From the NCBI RefSeq assembly GCF_014192015.1, contig NZ_JACHXJ010000001.1, forward strand, positions 1,426,001 through 1,490,000: DNA of 64,000 nucleotides, given 5' to 3'. Below are positions 26,286 through 35,745 of the stretch, in pieces. The stretch comes from Paenibacillus rhizosphaerae. GTDB lineage: Bacteria > Bacillota > Bacilli > Paenibacillales > Paenibacillaceae. A program made the position numbers and the translations under genes. Numbering within the stretch: position 1 is the stretch's first letter; each line of letters opens with the position of its first letter. The notes under the pieces are model-generated. The model ran no database searches. It worked only from the letters and a program-made list of their open reading frames with translations, and had not been told where the DNA came from.

Positions 26286-27848
26286 ATGAAAAAATGGGTC
26301 AGTCTGATCCTCACGGCAGCGCTTGTCACGGGTCTGACCGCAGGCTGTGGAAACAAAAGCGCCTCGAGCGGCAGTGATGATGCGGCCGATGCATCAAAAC
26401 CGGTGAAATTCAGTATTTCTTTAACCACAAGTGGAAACGCTTACGCGGAAGGCTCCAAGGATATCAACAACGAGAAATGGGTCAAGGAGGTCGAGAAGAG
26501 AGCCAACGTGGATTTGGACATCAGGCTGATCCCCCTGAAAGACTTTGATGCGAAAATGGCCGTCATGTTCGCCGGCGGCGATATTCCGGACGTCGTGCAA
26601 AACGTCGGCGGGGCAACGGATAAGTCCATGGCCGGTTCGGTTCAGGCCGGCGTGTTTATGCCGCTGGACGACTTGCTGAAAGAGTACGCTCCGAACCTGA
26701 TGCAGGCCGTACCGAAGGAAGCATGGGACGAAGTGAGCTACAAGGGGAAAATCTACGGCGTGCCAACCTGGCTCAGCAACCCTTCCCGCCGTGCCACTTA
26801 CATCCGGACCGACCTGCTGGAAAAAACGGGCCTGCCGGCACCCCAAACGATGGACGATTTCCTGAACGTCCTGCGTGCGTTTAAAAAACTCGGCGTGAGC
26901 GCGCCGTATCAGATGAGGGAGAATTTTAAATACGCGGATATCGTATTTGGTGCGTATGACGCCCTGGGCTATCAGTTCACCGAAATGAACGGCCAGGTCG
27001 TACCGAAGTTTTTTAACGCTGAAAATATGGAAAAGGCGCTGAACGTCTACAAGACGATGTATGACGAAGGCCTGATCCAGAAAGATTTCGCGACGATCCA
27101 GGCGCCTCAGTACGGTGAAAATATCGAAGCCGGCAATGCGGGCATGTGGACGGCCAACGCCGCCAGCCTTCTCGACTTCCGGACCAAGATCGGTGCGGCG
27201 GTTCCTGGCGCCAAGGTCGATATCATCCCGTCACCGATAGGGGACAACGGACAGAAGGGTTATGGATTGTACAGCTCGGTTAACACATCGCTGTATATCA
27301 ACAGCAAGGTCAGCAAAGAGAAAGCGGCCCGGATCATTCAAATGTTCGAGTGGATGCAGACGCCGGAAGCGAAAAACTTCTACAGCTTTGGCATCGAGGG
27401 CGAGGATTACACGGTTAAAGACGGAAAAATCGATTACAAGCTGCCGGAAGGCAAAGCCGCTCAGGACGAAGCCGGATTCCGCTCGCTGCTGCGCTGGGTC
27501 GGTGACGGAACGATCAACCGTGAACGGACCGAATTGCTCCCCGGCGGACAAGACGTGCTGAAGGCGCTGGATGATACGCTGGCCAAAGAAGGTGTGGGCG
27601 GCATCGGGTTTGTGCCGGATCTGGAATCGTTCAGCCAGTTCCCTGACTTGGCTTCCAAGCGTCCGGACCAGGCGCCGAAGCTCATCATCGACCACATGGT
27701 CAAAATGATTTACGGCAAAGAGCCGATCAGCGATTTTCCTAAAGTCATCGAGGAGTATAAGCAAAAGGGCGGCGATGAGATCGTCAAGGAAGCTACGGAG
27801 CGATACAACAACAAAGACGGAATTATCGATCAGCAAAGCCGTAAATAG
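26286..27848 (+). CDS. ABC transporter solute-binding lipoprotein, LplA type
   Basis: A 520-aa exported receptor. MKKWVSLILTAALVTGLTAG leads to lipid-anchored Cys21 in a standard lipobox (TAGC). Its mature region is a clear paralogue of the product at 21534 and even ends alike (IYGKEPISDFPKVIEEYKQK here). ATG 26286 follows AGAGAGGGG. It has its own transcription unit behind a terminator, so it may be the highly expressed main receptor for the permeases at 19475/20454. GH95-like and other enzyme genes follow within 60 bp. Confidence 0.93.
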   Translation: MKKWVSLILTAALVTGLTAGCGNKSASSGSDDAADASKPVKFSISLTTSGNAYAEGSKDINNEKWVKEVEKRANVDLDIRLIPLKDFDAKMAVMFAGGDIPDVVQNVGGATDKSMAGSVQAGVFMPLDDLLKEYAPNLMQAVPKEAWDEVSYKGKIYGVPTWLSNPSRRATYIRTDLLEKTGLPAPQTMDDFLNVLRAFKKLGVSAPYQMRENFKYADIVFGAYDALGYQFTEMNGQVVPKFFNAENMEKALNVYKTMYDEGLIQKDFATIQAPQYGENIEAGNAGMWTANAASLLDFRTKIGAAVPGAKVDIIPSPIGDNGQKGYGLYSSVNTSLYINSKVSKEKAARIIQMFEWMQTPEAKNFYSFGIEGEDYTVKDGKIDYKLPEGKAAQDEAGFRSLLRWVGDGTINRERTELLPGGQDVLKALDDTLAKEGVGGIGFVPDLESFSQFPDLASKRPDQAPKLIIDHMVKMIYGKEPISDFPKVIEEYKQKGGDEIVKEATERYNNKDGIIDQQSRK

Positions 27849-27862
27849 GTTGATTCCGGGGA

Positions 27863-27884
27863 AAGCCTTTCACGCGAAGGGCTT
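27863..27884 (+). other. Intergenic hairpin between binding protein and GH95-like genes
   Basis: A 9-bp stem with one G.U pair (27863-27871 with 27876-27884) and an ACGC loop. No T-run follows. Hairpins here commonly stabilise or partially attenuate, giving more binding protein than enzyme; that effect is inferred. Confidence 0.45.
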
Positions 27885-27907
27885 CCTCCCTGTTAGGAGG
27901 GGAATAT

Positions 27908-30292
27908 ATGGGCAGGAAAACCGGAGACGGACGGAATAAGCTGAAGCTTCTGACCCCGTCATCCTGGTGGGGAGCCAAGTGGAGGGAAGCGCTGCCGGCT
28001 GGTAACGGTGTAATTGGAGCAGCCGTCTATGGCGGAGTCCATTTGGAAACGGTCATGCTGACGCACGGCGGCTTATGGTGGCAGAGCCATACGCCAGAGC
28101 TTCCGGACGTGAGCGCCCGGCTTGAGGACATGCGCCGGTTGATGATGGAGGGGCAGGAGACATTAGCCGAAAATATGCTGGTCGACGGCTTGAAGGAGCA
28201 AGGTTACGATCCGGTCATGGCTGTTCCGCTGCCGCTTGGCGACCTGAACTTGTGCATGGACGTAAGGGAAGGCTTTAAAGACTACAGCCGGGAGCTGGAC
28301 ATGGAAACCGGTGAAGTAACGGTGCGGTGGCAGGACGGACATACGCGTTATGAGCGGGCATTGTTCGTATCCCGAGCGGACGATTTGATCGTCTATGAGC
28401 TGCGGTCGTCAGGGCCTGGCACGATATCGGCGAAGATCGCGCTTGACCTGCATCATCGCGGGGATGTCAGGCGTCCGCCAGGCAGACCTGACGCTCCTTT
28501 GCCGACAGGAAGCGAATCAGGCTCCGACGGCGATTTTCTATGGTATGCCGCATGCCATGACGACGGCAGCGATTTCGGCGCGGTCGTCCGGATTGTGGCG
28601 ACAGATGGCAGAATAAGCAGCTCGGGCAGCGAGTCCATTCTTGAAGATGCCAATCAGGCACGGATCCTGGTTAAAGTGTTTGTCCACGAGCCGCGTAAAG
28701 CGGCCTGGAAAAAGTTGAAACGCGAGCTGGCCGCAGAAAACCGCTCCTATGCCGAGCTGCGGCAGCCGCATATGGAGGAGCATGGAGGCTTGTTTAAGCG
28801 GATGACGCTGAACCTGGATGCTCCCGGACGAGACGCTTCGAACGAAGACCTGCTGCTTCAAGCCTACCGCGGTGAGGCCCCGTTGGCCATGCTGGAGAAG
28901 ATGTGGGCTTACGGGCGTTATCTTCTGATCGCAAGCTCGCGCGAAGGCGGGGCCCCCTGCCACTTGTACGGCTTATGGTGCGGGGAATATCGCGGCTTCT
29001 GGGCGTTCCATATGGCCAACGAGAATCTGCAGATGATGTATTGGCAGGCGCTCTCGGGGCATATGCCCGAGCTGCTGCTGCCCGTATTCGATTACGTGGA
29101 GCGGCAGATGGACGATTATCGCCGCAACGCACGCCGCATCTACGGCTGCAGGGGGATCTGGATCCCCGCGCCGTCCGCACCGGATTCCGGCCTGCTGAAG
29201 ACGATCGCGCCCCATATTATCCACTGGACCGGGGCGGCAGGCTGGATCGCGCAGCACTATTATGATTATTACCTGTACACGGGCGACAGGGAATTTTTAA
29301 GAACCCGGGCTCTGCCGTTCCTGCGGGAGGCGGCTATGTTCTATGAAGACTTCCTAATTACCGGGGACGATGGTCTATACATCAGCTGCCCGTCCAATTC
29401 ACCCGAGAACCGGCCGGGTAACGGTGCGGGAGGACCCAAAGGAACGGCGATGAATGCAACGATGGATTTTGCCATCGCCAAGGAAGTGCTGAGCCGGCTG
29501 GTTAATGGGGCTGCCCAGGAAGGTCTGTATGCTGAAGAAGTCGCGGGCTGGAAAGACATGCTCGCCAAAATCCCGGCGTATCAGGTCAATGCAGACGGTG
29601 CGGTCCGCGAGTGGATGCATCCCGCTTATGAGGATCAGTACCATCATCGGCACCAGTCTCACCTTTACCCCGTGTTTCCGGGCAAAGAGGTAACGCGGGA
29701 GACAGATCCAGTTTTGTTCGCAGCCTTCGAGACCGCTTTAAGGAAAAGGCTGGTCGTTGGTTTAAAGGAGCAGACGGGATGGTCGCTTGCTCATATGTCC
29801 AATTTGTACGCCCGTATGGGCGAAGCGGATAAAGCGCTGGAGTGCCTGGATCTGCTGGCCAGATCAGCCGTGATCCATAACTTCTTCACGCTTCATAACG
29901 ACTGGCGCGGCATGGGCGTCGGCCTGGATATGGAGTGGGCTCCGTTTCAGATTGATGCAAACATGGGCTTGACGGCAGCATTACAGGAAATGCTGCTGTA
30001 CTCCGATCCAAGTGTCATCCGGATCCTCCCTGCCCTGCCGAACCGTTTCCCATCCGGAAGCGCCACTGGAATGCTGGCTTGCGGGGGCTACGAGGTAGAC
30101 ATTGCCTGGCACAGGAAAGAGGGCACGCTTGATGTTCGGCTTCAGTCTTTGAGGGCTGGAGGTCCCGTTACCCTCGTGCTTCCCGAAGCTTGCAGCGGCT
30201 TCCGGGATGGAGGCAGACTGCCTGAGAATCGGGAAATCCCTGTCATGCTTGAACAGGGAGAGACCCTAACCTTGCAGTTGACATTCAGCTAA
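27908..30292 (+). CDS. Divergent GH95-like protein lacking catalytic Asn/Asp pair
   Basis: A 794-aa cytoplasmic protein with GH95 architecture. It has the N-terminal ALPAGNGVIGAAVYGG motif, an LYGLWCGEY segment equivalent to NLQGIWN, the SPENRPG motif with E500, FQIDANMGLTAALQEMLLYS with D683, and the C-terminal LPALPNRFPSGSATGMLACG. The segment that should carry HHN-x-N/D reads IWIPAPSAPDSG (around W418), so the pair corresponding to N423/D425 of the GH95 protein at 60612 is replaced by Ser and Pro. The general-acid Glu and the supporting Asp remain. It could use a different mechanism or sugar, or be a lectin-like relic. ATG 27908 follows GGAGGGGAA. Confidence 0.82.
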   Translation: MGRKTGDGRNKLKLLTPSSWWGAKWREALPAGNGVIGAAVYGGVHLETVMLTHGGLWWQSHTPELPDVSARLEDMRRLMMEGQETLAENMLVDGLKEQGYDPVMAVPLPLGDLNLCMDVREGFKDYSRELDMETGEVTVRWQDGHTRYERALFVSRADDLIVYELRSSGPGTISAKIALDLHHRGDVRRPPGRPDAPLPTGSESGSDGDFLWYAACHDDGSDFGAVVRIVATDGRISSSGSESILEDANQARILVKVFVHEPRKAAWKKLKRELAAENRSYAELRQPHMEEHGGLFKRMTLNLDAPGRDASNEDLLLQAYRGEAPLAMLEKMWAYGRYLLIASSREGGAPCHLYGLWCGEYRGFWAFHMANENLQMMYWQALSGHMPELLLPVFDYVERQMDDYRRNARRIYGCRGIWIPAPSAPDSGLLKTIAPHIIHWTGAAGWIAQHYYDYYLYTGDREFLRTRALPFLREAAMFYEDFLITGDDGLYISCPSNSPENRPGNGAGGPKGTAMNATMDFAIAKEVLSRLVNGAAQEGLYAEEVAGWKDMLAKIPAYQVNADGAVREWMHPAYEDQYHHRHQSHLYPVFPGKEVTRETDPVLFAAFETALRKRLVVGLKEQTGWSLAHMSNLYARMGEADKALECLDLLARSAVIHNFFTLHNDWRGMGVGLDMEWAPFQIDANMGLTAALQEMLLYSDPSVIRILPALPNRFPSGSATGMLACGGYEVDIAWHRKEGTLDVRLQSLRAGGPVTLVLPEACSGFRDGGRLPENREIPVMLEQGETLTLQLTFS

Positions 30293-30314
30293 TGAAAGGG
30301 GAGAGACAAGGATC

Positions 30315-31511
30315 ATGAGTCCATCTTCATTACTTGAAGAAGTTATGCGTCTGCCTGTGATCGATACGCATACGCATTTAATAGGCGATAAGCTGTGTGC
30401 GGCCGACTTTTGGGAAATCGCCGATTATTTCTGGTTGAACCAAGAGCTGCAGACGGCGGGATATCCGAAGGATGCGGCACAGCTGCCGGTTCCGGAGCGG
30501 GCGGAAGCCTTCATCAGAGCTTACAAGGCTACCCGTAATACAATGATGAATCGTGCTTTTACGGCGATCATCGCTGATTTATACGGAATCACCATTCATG
30601 ACGCGGCGTCTGTGCTTCAGGCGGACGAAGCTGTACGTATGCAGAGAAATACTCCAGGCTGGGCCCAAAGCGTGGCCGACCGGCTGCATGTGAAGCGGTT
30701 TGTTGTGAACCGCCCTGAACATGCCGCCTTTGACGGCATGCGGGAGGATGCCCTGCTGCTGCCCCGGATCGACGGATGGCTGCCGGAGCTTGCGGCCGGC
30801 ATCGTCACGTCCGCTGCTGCCGAACGTCAGCATCGTTTTGAGCAAGCGAAATTGTTCATTTCCGAGCAGCTGCAGTCCTATCATGAAAAGGGCTGTCCAG
30901 GGATCATGACGACGCTTCCCCATTATGAGGCTGCGGCGCATGAGGATTATAAGCTTGAAACCACGGGGCGGACGGATGAGATCATGATGCTGCTGCTCCA
31001 TGAAATCTGCTCCGGTCTCCAGGAGCGGGATATGTTCCTCCAGCTCTTCCTCGGCGTGGAACGAAGATGGGGCAGCACGTCGGCCGCCCCGGTAAACGAT
31101 CCGCTCCGGATCGTGAAGCTGTATGGCTTGTTTGAGCGTTACGCCATTCCGTTTGAGCTGGTGGTTGCTTCAGAACTGAACAATTTGGACGTTGTACAGG
31201 CAGCCTGGAATTTTGCCAACGTACACGTAGGCGGCATGTGGTGGTATAACTTCCGTGCCAGCACATACAAGCAGAGCATGCAGTACCGTCTCGAAGCGAT
31301 CTCTCCGCTCAAAAGCTCGCTGATCGTCTCGGATGCGCGCTGCATCGAATGGACGTATGGCAAGCTGCTGATCGTGAAACAGCTGCTGGCCCGTTTTCTG
31401 GATGAACAGGTCAGGGATGGATGGCTGAGCCGGGATGATGCGCTGGAACTGGCTGCGGAATGGCTGCATGGCAGTGCGGCGAAACGGTACGGGTTGGGGG
31501 AGCCGATCTGA
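30315..31511 (+). CDS. Amidohydrolase-superfamily protein, uronate isomerase-like
   Basis: A 398-aa TIM-barrel metalloprotein. The N-terminal D17-T-H19-T-H21 gives metal ligands. The C-terminal half shows GMWWYNFRAS, then IVSDARCIEW, and ends with SAAKRYGL; these correspond to WWF-N, TDSR and NAKRYF of glucuronate/galacturonate isomerase UxaC. Overall it is too divergent to name as UxaC. It may isomerise an uncommon uronic or deoxy-uronic acid, or hydrolyse a lactone. GGGGAGAG precedes the ATG; it sits in the enzyme run of the locus, 22 bp after the GH95-like gene. Confidence 0.78.
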   Translation: MSPSSLLEEVMRLPVIDTHTHLIGDKLCAADFWEIADYFWLNQELQTAGYPKDAAQLPVPERAEAFIRAYKATRNTMMNRAFTAIIADLYGITIHDAASVLQADEAVRMQRNTPGWAQSVADRLHVKRFVVNRPEHAAFDGMREDALLLPRIDGWLPELAAGIVTSAAAERQHRFEQAKLFISEQLQSYHEKGCPGIMTTLPHYEAAAHEDYKLETTGRTDEIMMLLLHEICSGLQERDMFLQLFLGVERRWGSTSAAPVNDPLRIVKLYGLFERYAIPFELVVASELNNLDVVQAAWNFANVHVGGMWWYNFRASTYKQSMQYRLEAISPLKSSLIVSDARCIEWTYGKLLIVKQLLARFLDEQVRDGWLSRDDALELAAEWLHGSAAKRYGLGEPI

Positions 31512-31604
31512 TCGTGAACCCAAGACTGCCGTATCGTATATGCCAAAAAATGCGCTTGGTGGAGCGGCTGCTCGATGAACTTCAATGATGAACGGAGGGA
31601 GAAC

Positions 31605-32636
31605 GTGACTTTTTCACTGCTTGACCGGATGCTGCCCGCTCCCATGAATGGGGGCTTCCGGATGGAAGGCTGGTGGGTATGGTGCAGTTCGGTCGTTCGC
31701 GGAGACGACGGACGATTTCATATGTTTGCTTCCCGGTGGCCGAAATGGCTGCCGATGCACCCGGGCTGGCTGCTCCGTTCGGAAGTCGTCCGGGCCTCGT
31801 CCGATACTCCGGAAGGACCCTATACCTACGAAGAAACGGTGTTCCCTTCGCGGGGAGCGGAATATTGGGACGGACGGAGCACCCATAACCCGCACATCAT
31901 CCGGTATGGAGACAAATATATGCTGTATTACATGGGGTCGACGCATCCCTTCCCCGAACCGCAGCCTGGAGAGACGGTGGAGGCGGACGACTGCCGCGTC
32001 ATTGCGGCAAGGGCGAACAAGCGTGTCGGCCTGGCCGTCGCCGACAGCGTCTACGGGCCGTGGAAGCGACTGGACACGCCGATCCTGCCGACGAGGCCGG
32101 GCAAGTTCGACAGCTTCCTGACCTCGAATCCGGCGCCTTGTATCCGGGATGATGGCTCCGTGCTGCTGGTTTATAAAGCCCGACGGTATGAGGGCATCGC
32201 CCATGGGCAAATGACGCTGGGCACAGCAGAGGCCACAGGATATGAAGGGCCATATCGTGTAATTCAGGACACGCCGCTGTTTCCGCCGGAACGGTTTCAT
32301 ATTGAAGACCCGTTCATTTGGCGCACGGCGGAGGGATATGCCATGATCGCCAAAGACATGGACGGGAATTTGTGCGGTGAGAAGCACGGCGGAATGTTGG
32401 CAATTTCCCCGGATGGGAGGAACTGGAGGCTGGCGGACCGGCCCCAATCCTATTCCCGGCGCGTCCGATGGGAAGACGGAACGGAGCGTTGGATGGGCAG
32501 CTTTGAGCGGCCCTTCCTGCTGTTTCAGGATGGACAGCCGACGCATCTGTTCGCCGCTGTTGCGGACGGACCGGGGGGGTTCCGGCAGGCGGAGCATACC
32601 TGGAACATGGTGATCCCGCTGCTGACTTCGCCTTGA
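31605..32636 (+). CDS. Five-bladed beta-propeller glycosidase-like protein
   Basis: About 343 aa, cytoplasmic. Repeats of the type PHIIRYGDKYMLYYMGS and GPWKRLD, and the segment IEDPFIWRTAEGYAMIAKD, are those of the GH43/GH62/GH117/GH130 five-bladed propeller superfamily. Conserved acidic residues are present in blades but I cannot assign the family or catalytic triad. GTG 31605 is chosen because CGGAGGGAG lies about 5 nt upstream; ATG 31575 would add 10 residues. It follows the UxaC-like gene and precedes the unsaturated uronyl hydrolase, so an exo-activity on an imported oligosaccharide is inferred. Confidence 0.75.
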   Translation: MTFSLLDRMLPAPMNGGFRMEGWWVWCSSVVRGDDGRFHMFASRWPKWLPMHPGWLLRSEVVRASSDTPEGPYTYEETVFPSRGAEYWDGRSTHNPHIIRYGDKYMLYYMGSTHPFPEPQPGETVEADDCRVIAARANKRVGLAVADSVYGPWKRLDTPILPTRPGKFDSFLTSNPAPCIRDDGSVLLVYKARRYEGIAHGQMTLGTAEATGYEGPYRVIQDTPLFPPERFHIEDPFIWRTAEGYAMIAKDMDGNLCGEKHGGMLAISPDGRNWRLADRPQSYSRRVRWEDGTERWMGSFERPFLLFQDGQPTHLFAAVADGPGGFRQAEHTWNMVIPLLTSP

Positions 32637-32673
32637 ATCAAGGATGGAACTATCAAATACAGGAGGAGATCAT

Positions 32674-33849
32674 ATGGGAGAGACTGTCCCGAAACAAAAG
32701 GGTAGCGAAGGGAACTCGGTGCTTATTTCGGAATCCGTTCGACAGTGGGCTGAAGGGGCCTGGCAGCAAATCGTGAGCAAAGTGGAGCGCACCAGTCAGC
32801 GGATTGGCGTCAGTTTTCCGCATGCATCCGTCAACGGGGTCTATGACAACATGCGCCCGTCCTGGTGGACCGCCGGCTTCTGGCCGGGAATATTGTGGCA
32901 TATTGCCGAAGACGGGCACCATCCAGGGCTGCAGGGGATTGCCGAGCTGATCGAGGAAAAGCTGGACGAACCGCTGTATTCGCTCGCTGTACATCATGAT
33001 GCCGGCTTTATCTGGACGCTTTCGGCCGTGGCCGACTACCGGATTACCGGCAGCGAGCGTTCCAAACACCGCGGGCTGATGGCCGCCGCCCAGCTGGCAA
33101 GCCGCTTTAATGTAAAAGGGAGCTTCATCCGCGCTTGGCATGACCTGGAGCAGGTGAACCGGGCTGGCTGGTCCATCATCGACACAGTGATGAATCTGCC
33201 GCTGCTGTATTGGGCCTCCGAAGAAACGGCGGATCCCCGGTTCCGTCATATCGCCGCTGCGCATGCGGATACGGTGCTGGCGCATTTTCTGCGTCCGGAC
33301 GGATCCAGTTATCATATCCTCCAATTCGATCCCGAGACGGGTGAAAAAATCGGCGTCATGTCCGGTCAGGGGTATGCGGAGGAATCCGCCTGGTCCAGAG
33401 GCAGTGCTTGGACCATCTACGGACTGACCCTGTCTTATATCTACACGGGAGAAGAACGCTTCCTGACGGGGGCCAAGCGGGCCGCTCATTTTTTCCTGGC
33501 GAACCTGCCGAACGACCATGTGCCGCACTGGGATTTCCGGGCGCCTGAAGAAGGAGGCAAGCCGCGCGATACTTCTGCCGGAGCCTGCGCGGCCTGCGGG
33601 CTGATTGAGCTGTCCCGTCTGGTACCCGAGGCGGAAGCACGGCTGTATCTTCACTCGGCGGAACGCATCCTACGCTCGCTTCACGAACATTACGGGACGT
33701 GGGATATGCCTGGGGAAGAAGGCTTGCTCCTGTCCGGCACATCCAATTTGCCGGGTGGTGTGCATATCGATACGCCGCTGATTTACGGCGATTATTTCTT
33801 TGTTGAGGCGGTATCCAAGCTGCGTGGTTCGTCGCTTAGATTGTGGTAA
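32674..33849 (+). CDS. GH88/GH105 unsaturated uronyl hydrolase
   Basis: A 391-aa (alpha/alpha)6-barrel enzyme that removes the 4,5-unsaturated uronic acid left by polysaccharide lyases. The family stretch WWTAGFWPGILWH is followed by HHDAGF (D109) and IIDTVMNLPLLYWAS (D170), matching the two catalytic aspartates of UGL (D88 and D149 in the Bacillus enzyme). WSRGSAWTIYGL lies further on. The length and HHDAGF form favour GH88 over GH105. ATG 32674 has AGGAGGAG 7 nt upstream; no signal peptide. Its presence implies a lyase acts on the substrate, possibly the protein at 12675. Confidence 0.92.
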   Translation: MGETVPKQKGSEGNSVLISESVRQWAEGAWQQIVSKVERTSQRIGVSFPHASVNGVYDNMRPSWWTAGFWPGILWHIAEDGHHPGLQGIAELIEEKLDEPLYSLAVHHDAGFIWTLSAVADYRITGSERSKHRGLMAAAQLASRFNVKGSFIRAWHDLEQVNRAGWSIIDTVMNLPLLYWASEETADPRFRHIAAAHADTVLAHFLRPDGSSYHILQFDPETGEKIGVMSGQGYAEESAWSRGSAWTIYGLTLSYIYTGEERFLTGAKRAAHFFLANLPNDHVPHWDFRAPEEGGKPRDTSAGACAACGLIELSRLVPEAEARLYLHSAERILRSLHEHYGTWDMPGEEGLLLSGTSNLPGGVHIDTPLIYGDYFFVEAVSKLRGSSLRLW

Positions 33850-33898
33850 TGTACATCAGCGTTAAGCCAGTAAATTGGCGGGAAAGGAGACATACGGT

Positions 33899-35719
33899 AT
33901 GAAACGGCAGGCCGAACAAACCGCAGCAGGGTCCACGACGGAGAACCTGCTCGATGATCCCTACCAAATCGAAGAGGCCTCTGAAAGACAGACTTTTGCG
34001 GAGCGGAATCACCGCATGGAGTGGTGGAGGGAAGCCCGGCTGGGCTTGTTCATCCATTGGGGGCCTTATGCAATGCCGGCAGGCGAGTGGAAAGGGGAGG
34101 AGATCCAAGCTTCCTATAGTGAGCATATTATGCTGCGCGCAAAGATTCCGGCCGCCGAATATGAGGAGATGGCGGCAGGCTGGAATCCTTCTTCCTTTGA
34201 CGCGCTGAAATGGGTGCGCACCGCCAAACGGGCCGGCTTGAAATACATCATTTTCACAGCCAAGCATCACGACGGCTTCGCCATGTATAGCTCGCAAGTA
34301 TCCGATTACTCGATCGTTCAGCATGCGGCCTTTGGACGCGATCCGCTCCGGGAGCTGGCCGAAGCATGCGAGCAGGAAGAAATGGAGCTGGGTATATACT
34401 ACTCGCACGCCATGGACTGGCATGATCCCGATTCGCAAGGGAACACCTGGGACTACCCCGGTAATATCGGAGCCTATGACGGCGTAGAAAGCTGGGCGCA
34501 TGATCCGGATAAGCGAAGCCGCTTCGAGCGCTATCTGGACAGCAAATCGCTTCCCCAGGTCCGCGAGCTGCTGACGGATTACGGGAAAGTTGGCCTCATG
34601 TGGTTCGACTGCGGCGGCAAGCTGACGCGTGAGCAGGGTCAGCAATTTCTGGACACCGTATACTCACTGCAGCCGGACTGCCTGGTGAACAGCCGGGTGT
34701 GGAAGGCTCCCCTCGGGGATTACTCCAATACTTCCGATAATCAGCTGACGACGCGGGCTTTGCGCCAGGATTGGGAGAACATCATTACGTTAAACGATTC
34801 TTGGGGGTACAAAAAGTCGGATCACAACTGGAAATCTCCGGCATCCATTGTCCGGCAGATCATCGATGTCGTCAGCAAAAACGGCAATTTGGTCATCAAT
34901 ATCGGACCGACGGAGACGGGCGAGTGGGATCCGGTATCCGAATCGATTTTGCTGGAAGTCGGCGGTTGGTTAGATACTTGCGGAGACAGTATTTACGGGG
35001 CGGGGGAATCACCGACGGCCAGGCCGTCCTGGGGCAGGTGCACCGTGAAAGGAAATACGTTGTATCTGCATGCTTTCGACCGGCCGGCAGACCGGAAGCT
35101 GGTCGTTCCCGGCCTATTGTCGGACGTTCTGCGGGCTTATATGCTGGAAGACGGCAGGGAACTGAATTTGACCCGAATATCGGAACAGGATCTGGCGATC
35201 GAACTGCCTGAATCGGTGTCTACCGAGGGGGATGAAAGTGCTAAACCGCTGGTGATTGCCGTCCACTGTTCCGGTCCGGTTGAAGGCAATCCGGTCAGAT
35301 TGTTGGACTCTCGGGGAGACAGCATCCAAGAACTGGGCGTATTCGACAGCGAAATATCCGGAACGGGACTGAAGTATGATACCGGGAAAAAGGGCCGAGA
35401 TAACCTCCTGGATTGGACAGACGAAAGTGCCGAGGCTGTCTGGTCTGTCCGGACCTTGGGCGCCGCAGAGTTCGACGTGTGCATCGAATATGGCAGCGGC
35501 GACGGCGAGGATGGCGGCGGCGGTACCTTCCGGGTGACCACCGGAGACCAGACATTGCGTGCTCAGGTGCAGGTCACCGGCGGACCGTATGACTTCCAGG
35601 AGTTTTACGTGGGAAGGCTCCGTTTTCCTGAAGCGGGGGAGTATTTGATCCGTCTTCAAGCCGAAAGAATTACGGGCCGTTATTTAATGCAGCCCAGATG
35701 CTTGAAGCTGCAGCGTTGA
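33899..35719 (+). CDS. GH29 alpha-L-fucosidase, cytoplasmic
   Basis: Retaining fucosidase, 606 aa. The N-terminal barrel has WWREARLGLFIHWGPYAMPA and YIIFTAKHHDGFAMY, the family signatures. The nucleophile is D237 in LMWFDCGG. NGNLVINIGPTETGEW closes the barrel, followed by a C-terminal beta-sandwich with GDGEDGGGG loops. The acid/base residue is not assigned. ATG 33899 follows AAAGGAG by 8 nt. There is no signal peptide, so the substrate must be imported. As the last gene of the operon, it ends before a bidirectional terminator. Confidence 0.93.
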   Translation: MKRQAEQTAAGSTTENLLDDPYQIEEASERQTFAERNHRMEWWREARLGLFIHWGPYAMPAGEWKGEEIQASYSEHIMLRAKIPAAEYEEMAAGWNPSSFDALKWVRTAKRAGLKYIIFTAKHHDGFAMYSSQVSDYSIVQHAAFGRDPLRELAEACEQEEMELGIYYSHAMDWHDPDSQGNTWDYPGNIGAYDGVESWAHDPDKRSRFERYLDSKSLPQVRELLTDYGKVGLMWFDCGGKLTREQGQQFLDTVYSLQPDCLVNSRVWKAPLGDYSNTSDNQLTTRALRQDWENIITLNDSWGYKKSDHNWKSPASIVRQIIDVVSKNGNLVINIGPTETGEWDPVSESILLEVGGWLDTCGDSIYGAGESPTARPSWGRCTVKGNTLYLHAFDRPADRKLVVPGLLSDVLRAYMLEDGRELNLTRISEQDLAIELPESVSTEGDESAKPLVIAVHCSGPVEGNPVRLLDSRGDSIQELGVFDSEISGTGLKYDTGKKGRDNLLDWTDESAEAVWSVRTLGAAEFDVCIEYGSGDGEDGGGGTFRVTTGDQTLRAQVQVTGGPYDFQEFYVGRLRFPEAGEYLIRLQAERITGRYLMQPRCLKLQR

Positions 35720-35745
35720 CCGAACCGGATTGTGCTGTATTACGG

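Noticed and set aside
26430..26445. cre-like sequence inside the binding protein gene
   Set aside because: Two mismatches and inside coding sequence where it encodes conserved residues after the lipid tether; not convincing.
31614..33654. Two long minus-strand frames over the propeller and GH88/GH105 genes
   Set aside because: Both are antisense shadows; the + strand frames carry the family motifs and good ribosome binding sites.
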